A stretch of DNA of 5,224 bases from an uncultured Solimonas sp. (GTDB lineage: Bacteria > Pseudomonadota > Gammaproteobacteria > Nevskiales > Nevskiaceae), in contig CAMLDZ010000170.1 of the NCBI GenBank assembly GCA_946478985.1, positions 1-5,224 of the forward strand, given 5' to 3'. Position numbers and translations under genes: made by a program. The notes under the pieces were generated by a model. The model made no database searches. It saw only the letters and a list, made by a program, of their open reading frames with translations, and was not told where the DNA came from. Shown here in pieces: positions 1-5,224 of the stretch (the stretch's first letter is position 1; each line of letters begins with the position of its first letter).

Positions 1-1
1 C

Positions 2-2549
<2,548 letters not shown>

Positions 2550-2557
<8 letters not shown>

Positions 2558-4775
2558 GGCACGCGCCGGCGCGCGACACGACGCCGCGCTACCGATTCCG
2601 CAGGGCGCGGCGCAGGCGCTGGCGGCCGGCCGCTGCGGCGATCCCTTTGCGCTGCTGGGGCCGCACGACGATGGCCATGGCCGCCTGATCCGCGCCTACC
2701 TGCCCGGCGCGGAGGCGGTCGACGTGCTCGATCAGGCCGGCGGCGAGCGTCTGGCCAGCCTGCAGCCGATCCAGATCGACGGCCTGTTCGCTGCGCGCGT
2801 GCCGGGCAGCGGCGCGTACCGGCTGCGCATCCACTGGCCCGGCGCCGTACAGGAGACCGAAGACCCCTACGCCTTCGGCCTGCTGCTCGGCGAGCTCGAT
2901 CTGTACCTGATCAACGAGGGCCAGCATTACGAACTGGGCCGCTGCCTCGGCGCGCAGCCGATGACGGTGGACGGCATCCAGGGCGTGCGCTTCGCCGTCT
3001 GGGCGCCGAACGCACAGCGCGTTTCCGTGGTCGGCGCCTTCAACCAGTGGGACGGCCGCCGCCTGCCGATGCGGCTGCGCAAGCCGTCCGGCGTCTGGGA
3101 GCTGTTCGTGCCGCGGCTGATGCCCGGCGAGCCGTACCAGTACGAGATCGTCGGTGCGCACGGCGGCGTCGAGCCGCTGAAGGCCGATCCGGTGGCGCTG
3201 CGCGCCGCGCTGCCGCCGCAGACGGTGTCGGTGATCGCCGAGCCCTCGCGGCATCAATGGCAGGACGGCGAGTGGATGGCGCGCCGCGCCGAACGGCAGT
3301 CGCTGCGCGCGCCGATGTCGGTCTACGAGGTGCACGCCGGCTCCTGGCGCCGTCGCTGGGACCCGCAGTCGCCGACGCCGAGCTGGGACGAGCTGGCCGA
3401 GCAGCTGATCCCGTACGTGCAGCAGCTCGGCTTCACGCACATCGAGCTGCTGCCGATCATGGCGCATCCGTTCGGCGGCTCCTGGGGCTATCAGCCGCTG
3501 GGCCTGTTCGCGCCGCATGCCGCGTTCGGCGAGCCCGACGGCCTGCGCCGCTTCATCGACCGCGCGCATCAGGCCGGCATCGGCATCATCCTCGACTGGG
3601 TGCCGGCGCACTTCCCCACCGACGCGCACGGCCTGGCGCGCTTCGACGGCACGCCGCTGTACGAGCACGCCGATCCGCGCGAAGGCTTTCATCAGGACTG
3701 GAACACGCTGATCTACAACCTCGGCCGCCGCGAGGTGCACGGCTTCGTGCTGGCCAGCGCGCTGCATTGGCTGGAGCAGTTCCATATCGACGGCCTGCGC
3801 GTCGACGCGGTGGCGTCGATGCTGTACCGCGACTACTCGCGCCGTCCCGGCGAGTGGGTGCCCAATCGCTACGGCGGCCGCGAGAATCTGGAGAACGTCG
3901 ACTTCCTGCGCCACCTCACCGACGTGGTCCGCGAGCGCTGCCCGGGCGCGCTGACGATCGCCGAGGAATCGACCGCCTGGCCCGGCGTCACGCAGCCGAC
4001 GCACAGCGGCGGCCTGGGCTTTTCGTACAAGTGGAACATGGGCTGGATGCACGACACCCTGCATTACGCACAGCAGGATCCGGTCCATCGCCGCTGGCAC
4101 CACCGCGACCTCACCTTCGGTCTGGTCTACGCCTTCGCCGAACACTTCGTGCTGCCGCTGTCGCATGACGAGGTCGTGCACGGCAAGGGTTCGATGATCG
4201 GCAAGATGAGCGGCAGCGACGAGTGGCAGCGCTTCGCCACGCTGCGCGCCTACTACGGTTTCATGTGGGCGCATCCCGGCAAGAAGCTGCTGTTCATGGG
4301 CGGCGAGATCGCCCAGGTCCGCGAGTGGAGCCATGATCGCGAGCTGGACTGGCCGCTGCTCGGCAAGCCGCTGCACGCCGGCGTGCAGAACGCGGTGCGC
4401 GATCTCAATCATCTCTACGCCAGCGAGCCGGCGCTGCACCGCGCCGACTGCGACGGCCAGGGCTTCCGCTGGCTGGTCGCCGACGACCAGGCCAACAGCA
4501 TCTTCGCGTTCTATCGCAGCGGCGACGACGATTCGCCGCCGGTGATCTGCATCTGCAACTTCACGCCGGTGGCACGCAGCGGCTACCGCGTCGGCGCGCC
4601 GCGCGCGGGGCACTGGGCGGAGGTGCTCAATACCGATGCGGAGCGTTATGGCGGCAGCAACGTCGGCAATCTGGGCGGCGTCGAGGCCGTGGCGTCGCCG
4701 TGCCATGGGCAACCCTTTTCGCTGAGCCTGACGGTGCCGCCGCTGGCAACGGTGTGGTTGCGGCACGACGCTTGA
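2550..4775 (+). CDS. glgB: 1,4-alpha-glucan branching enzyme GlgB, complete
   Basis: The enzyme cuts an alpha-1,4-glucan chain and rejoins the piece through an alpha-1,6 bond, making branched glycogen-type polymer in the cytosol (GH13 subfamily 9). At 741 residues it is close to the 728 of E. coli GlgB. In order: a short variable N-terminus; an N1 beta domain (about residues 30-125); a CBM48 domain starting near [12 protein letters not shown] (residue 145) and containing [11 protein letters not shown]; the catalytic barrel from [11 protein letters not shown] (residue 256); and a C-terminal beta domain from about residue 648. The conserved GH13 regions are intact: [10 protein letters not shown] (D349, H354), GLRVDAVAS (nucleophile D419), IAEEST (acid/base E472) and [12 protein letters not shown] (D540). 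The spacings 349-419-472-540 equal those of E. coli D335-D405-E458-D526 as I recall that sequence. The ATG at 2550 is chosen because of the GGAG before it and because the upstream extension lies inside treS. Pairing with TreS-Mak indicates that it branches the glucan made by GlgE from maltose 1-phosphate, although it could also serve a GlgA route. Nothing looks broken. Confidence 0.98.
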
Positions 4776-4780
4776 ACGGT

Positions 4781-4824
4781 CATCGGACGATGCCAGGCGC
4801 GACTCGCTCTTTGCTCGTCCGGTG
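4781..4824 (+). terminator. Hairpin just downstream of glgB, possible transcript end
   Basis: The arms 4781-4790 (CATCGGACGA) and 4815-4824 (TCGTCCGGTG) form ten pairs, nine Watson-Crick and one G-U, around a 24-base loop. It starts five bases after the glgB stop. No T-run follows, so it is not a classical intrinsic terminator. It could stabilise the 3' end of the mRNA or help termination together with the hairpin at 4833-4857. The pairing is seen directly; the role is inferred. Confidence 0.35.
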
Positions 4825-4828
4825 TCGC

Positions 4829-4857
4829 GTAGCCCGGTTCGCCGTAGGCGAGCCGGG
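4829..4857 (+). repeat. REP-like element: GTAG head plus hairpin (SMAG-type)
   Basis: The tetranucleotide GTAG (4829-4832) is followed immediately by an imperfect palindrome. Arms CCCGGTTCGCC (4833-4843) and GGCGAGCCGGG (4847-4857) give eleven pairs, one of them G-U, around the 3-base loop GTA. A GTAG head directly joined to a G/C-rich stem-loop is the known layout of REP sequences mobilised by RAYT (REP-associated tyrosine transposase) proteins, including the SMAG elements of Stenotrophomonas maltophilia. Only a single copy is visible here, so membership of a repeat family rests on layout alone. It could also act as part of the transcription end of glgB. Confidence 0.55.
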
Positions 4858-4915
4858 GGCGGTTGCTGGAAAAGTTACAACTCACTGTGCTTATTTGTTT
4901 TGCGTAGCTTGCTTT

Positions 4916-4931
4916 TCGGCCTGTGGGCCGA
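4916..4931. repeat. Short hairpin abutting the 14-bp palindrome
   Basis: TCGGCC (4916-4921) and GGCCGA (4926-4931) pair perfectly over six bases around the loop TGTG. Its last base touches the first base of the long palindrome at 4932, so both stems could stack coaxially in RNA. The structure is seen directly; no function is known to me. Confidence 0.5.
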
Positions 4932-4965
4932 GTTTCTTTTCTTTGCTTGTCCAAAGAAAAGAAAC
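4932..4965. repeat. Perfect 14-bp pyrimidine/purine palindrome
   Basis: Arm GTTTCTTTTCTTTG (4932-4945) is the exact reverse complement of CAAAGAAAAGAAAC (4952-4965), with the 6-base loop CTTGTC between them. One arm is nearly all pyrimidine and the other nearly all purine, which stands out in this GC-rich window. From memory, very similar TTTCTTT...AAAGAAA palindromes recur between genes of Xanthomonadales, where their translations give spurious small proteins containing EFLFFACPKKRN-like strings. It could act as a bidirectional transcription end or as a core of a dispersed element; both roles are inference. Confidence 0.7.
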
Positions 4966-5028
4966 CAATCGAGCGGACACCCCTGTGCTCTGCGCCGGCC
5001 CTCGCCGGAGGCTCGGGCGTTCGCCGGG

Positions 5029-5053
5029 GCGGATTGCCATTCAGGCAATCCGC
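5029..5053. repeat. Perfect 10-bp inverted repeat
   Basis: GCGGATTGCC (5029-5038) and GGCAATCCGC (5044-5053) are exact reverse complements around the 5-base loop ATTCA. Two further G-T pairs could extend the stem outward in RNA. No T-run follows on either strand, so a classical terminator is unlikely. It is probably one module of the repeat-rich block. Confidence 0.6.
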
Positions 5054-5083
5054 TTGATCCCGGCTCACCCTGCGGTGCTCGCC

Positions 5084-5149
5084 GCGTCGGCCGTCGCTGA
5101 AACTCGCGGCTGCGCCGCTCAGACAGTCAGCGCCGGACAGCCCCGACGC
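5084..5149. repeat. Three-level nested inverted repeat
   Basis: Three stems are nested in one another. The outer is GCGTCGG (5084-5090) with CCGACGC (5143-5149), the middle is CGCTGA (5095-5100) with TCAGCG (5127-5132), and the inner is GCGGC (5106-5110) with GCCGC (5114-5118). All pairs are Watson-Crick; the levels are separated by internal loops of 4 to 10 bases. The nesting is what a folded RNA or a decayed palindromic element would look like. Such short G/C stems also arise by chance in GC-rich DNA, so only the whole arrangement is notable. Confidence 0.45.
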
Positions 5150-5154
5150 CGCTG

Positions 5155-5168
5155 TGCGCCTCGGCGCA
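5155..5168. repeat. Small G/C hairpin
   Basis: TGCGC (5155-5159) and GCGCA (5164-5168) pair around the loop CTCG, right after the nested repeat ending at 5149. It is short and may be chance. It is listed because it continues the run of stems through this block. Confidence 0.3.
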
Positions 5169-5200
5169 GCGCAAAGGGGGCCCAAGGTCAAAGGCAACAG

Positions 5201-5224
5201 CACCCTCATCCGCCCTTCGGGCAC
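5201..5224 (+). repeat. Start of a probable common intergenic repeat, cut by window edge
   Basis: The last bases carry CCCTCATCC followed by the small hairpin GCCC-TTC-GGGC (5212-5222) and then AC. From memory, CCCTCATCCGCCCTTCGGGC-type sequences, usually continuing with a pyrimidine-rich stretch and a CTCCC...GGGAG hairpin, are frequent between genes in many proteobacteria. The continuation lies outside the window, so the element cannot be confirmed here. Confidence 0.4.

Larger units (their letters stand above)
4776..5224. other. Non-coding, hairpin-rich intergenic block after glgB
   Basis: These 449 bases to the window edge hold no credible gene. The open frames crossing them (plus strand 4822-5100, minus strand from the right edge to 4646) are rich in Arg, Pro, Ala, Ser and Gly, lack a recognisable domain or good ribosome binding site, and are explained by the inverted repeats beneath them. 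Composition is patchy: an A/T-richer island at about 4868-4970 sits between G/C-rich parts, unlike the even composition of the two genes. At least seven inverted repeats of 4 to 14 pairs are present, listed separately. I see no tRNA or rRNA and no convincing promoter. The layout suggests a composite dispersed repeat that also marks the end of the treS-glgB transcript. Confidence 0.7.

Noticed and set aside
2589..4766. Very long minus-strand open frame opposite glgB (725 codons)
   Set aside because: Long antisense frames are expected in GC-rich genes because of codon third-position bias. The translation is a low-diversity Arg/Ala/Val/His/Gln mixture with no known motif, while glgB is unambiguous.
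4863..4891. Possible promoter (TTGCTG, 17-base gap, TGTGCT) in the A/T-richer island
   Set aside because: The -10-like hexamer matches only half of the consensus and no gene follows within the window, so it is not better than chance.
4869..4917. GAAAAG...CTTTTC inverted repeat (six pairs, 37-base loop)
   Set aside because: The arms are short, low in complexity and far apart, and the right arm partly shares bases with the hairpin at 4916-4931.
4822..5100. Plus-strand open frame of 92 codons with EFLFFACPKKRN-like string
   Set aside because: It is the translation of the 14-bp palindrome and neighbouring stems. There is no good ribosome binding site or domain, and composition is Arg/Pro/Ala-rich. 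Such frames are often wrongly annotated as small hypothetical proteins in repeat-bearing genomes.
4646..5224. Minus-strand open frame running in from the right edge and into the glgB 3' end
   Set aside because: It crosses all the inverted repeats and then overlaps about 130 bases of the well-supported glgB; its residues look like an untranslated repeat read as protein.

Overview
The window is a GC-rich piece (clearly above 60 % G+C by eye in the genes) of a proteobacterial chromosome. The proteins resemble the trehalose/glycogen enzymes of Pseudomonas and Xanthomonas-type gammaproteobacteria. The non-coding tail holds repeat types I associate with Xanthomonadales (Stenotrophomonas, Xanthomonas, Lysobacter, Rhodanobacter and relatives). 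A gammaproteobacterium of that order is my best guess, but it is inferred from memory of the families and not from a search.

Positions 1-2557 hold the 3' part of a plus-strand gene for a trehalose synthase fused to a maltokinase (TreS-Mak). The gene starts left of the window. Positions 2550-4775 hold a complete glgB for 1,4-alpha-glucan branching enzyme, whose ATG lies inside the last codons of treS (8-base overlap) behind a GGAG ribosome binding site. These are two of the three core steps of the GlgE glucan pathway. TreS turns trehalose into maltose, Mak phosphorylates maltose to maltose 1-phosphate, GlgE (not in the window, likely upstream) extends alpha-1,4-glucan with it, and GlgB adds the alpha-1,6 branches. 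All catalytic residues that should fall inside the window are present.

Positions 4776-5224 (449 bases) contain no credible gene. They are packed with inverted repeats: a 10-bp hairpin just after glgB, a GTAG-headed REP-like hairpin, a 6-bp hairpin directly abutting a perfect 14-bp A/T-rich palindrome, a perfect 10-bp G/C-mixed palindrome, a three-level nested inverted repeat, and the beginning of what looks like another intergenic repeat cut by the window edge. The glgB transcript probably ends in or near this block. The block is the least ordinary part of the window, but it looks like a member of a dispersed repeat family. I see no defence, mobile or otherwise new protein system here.
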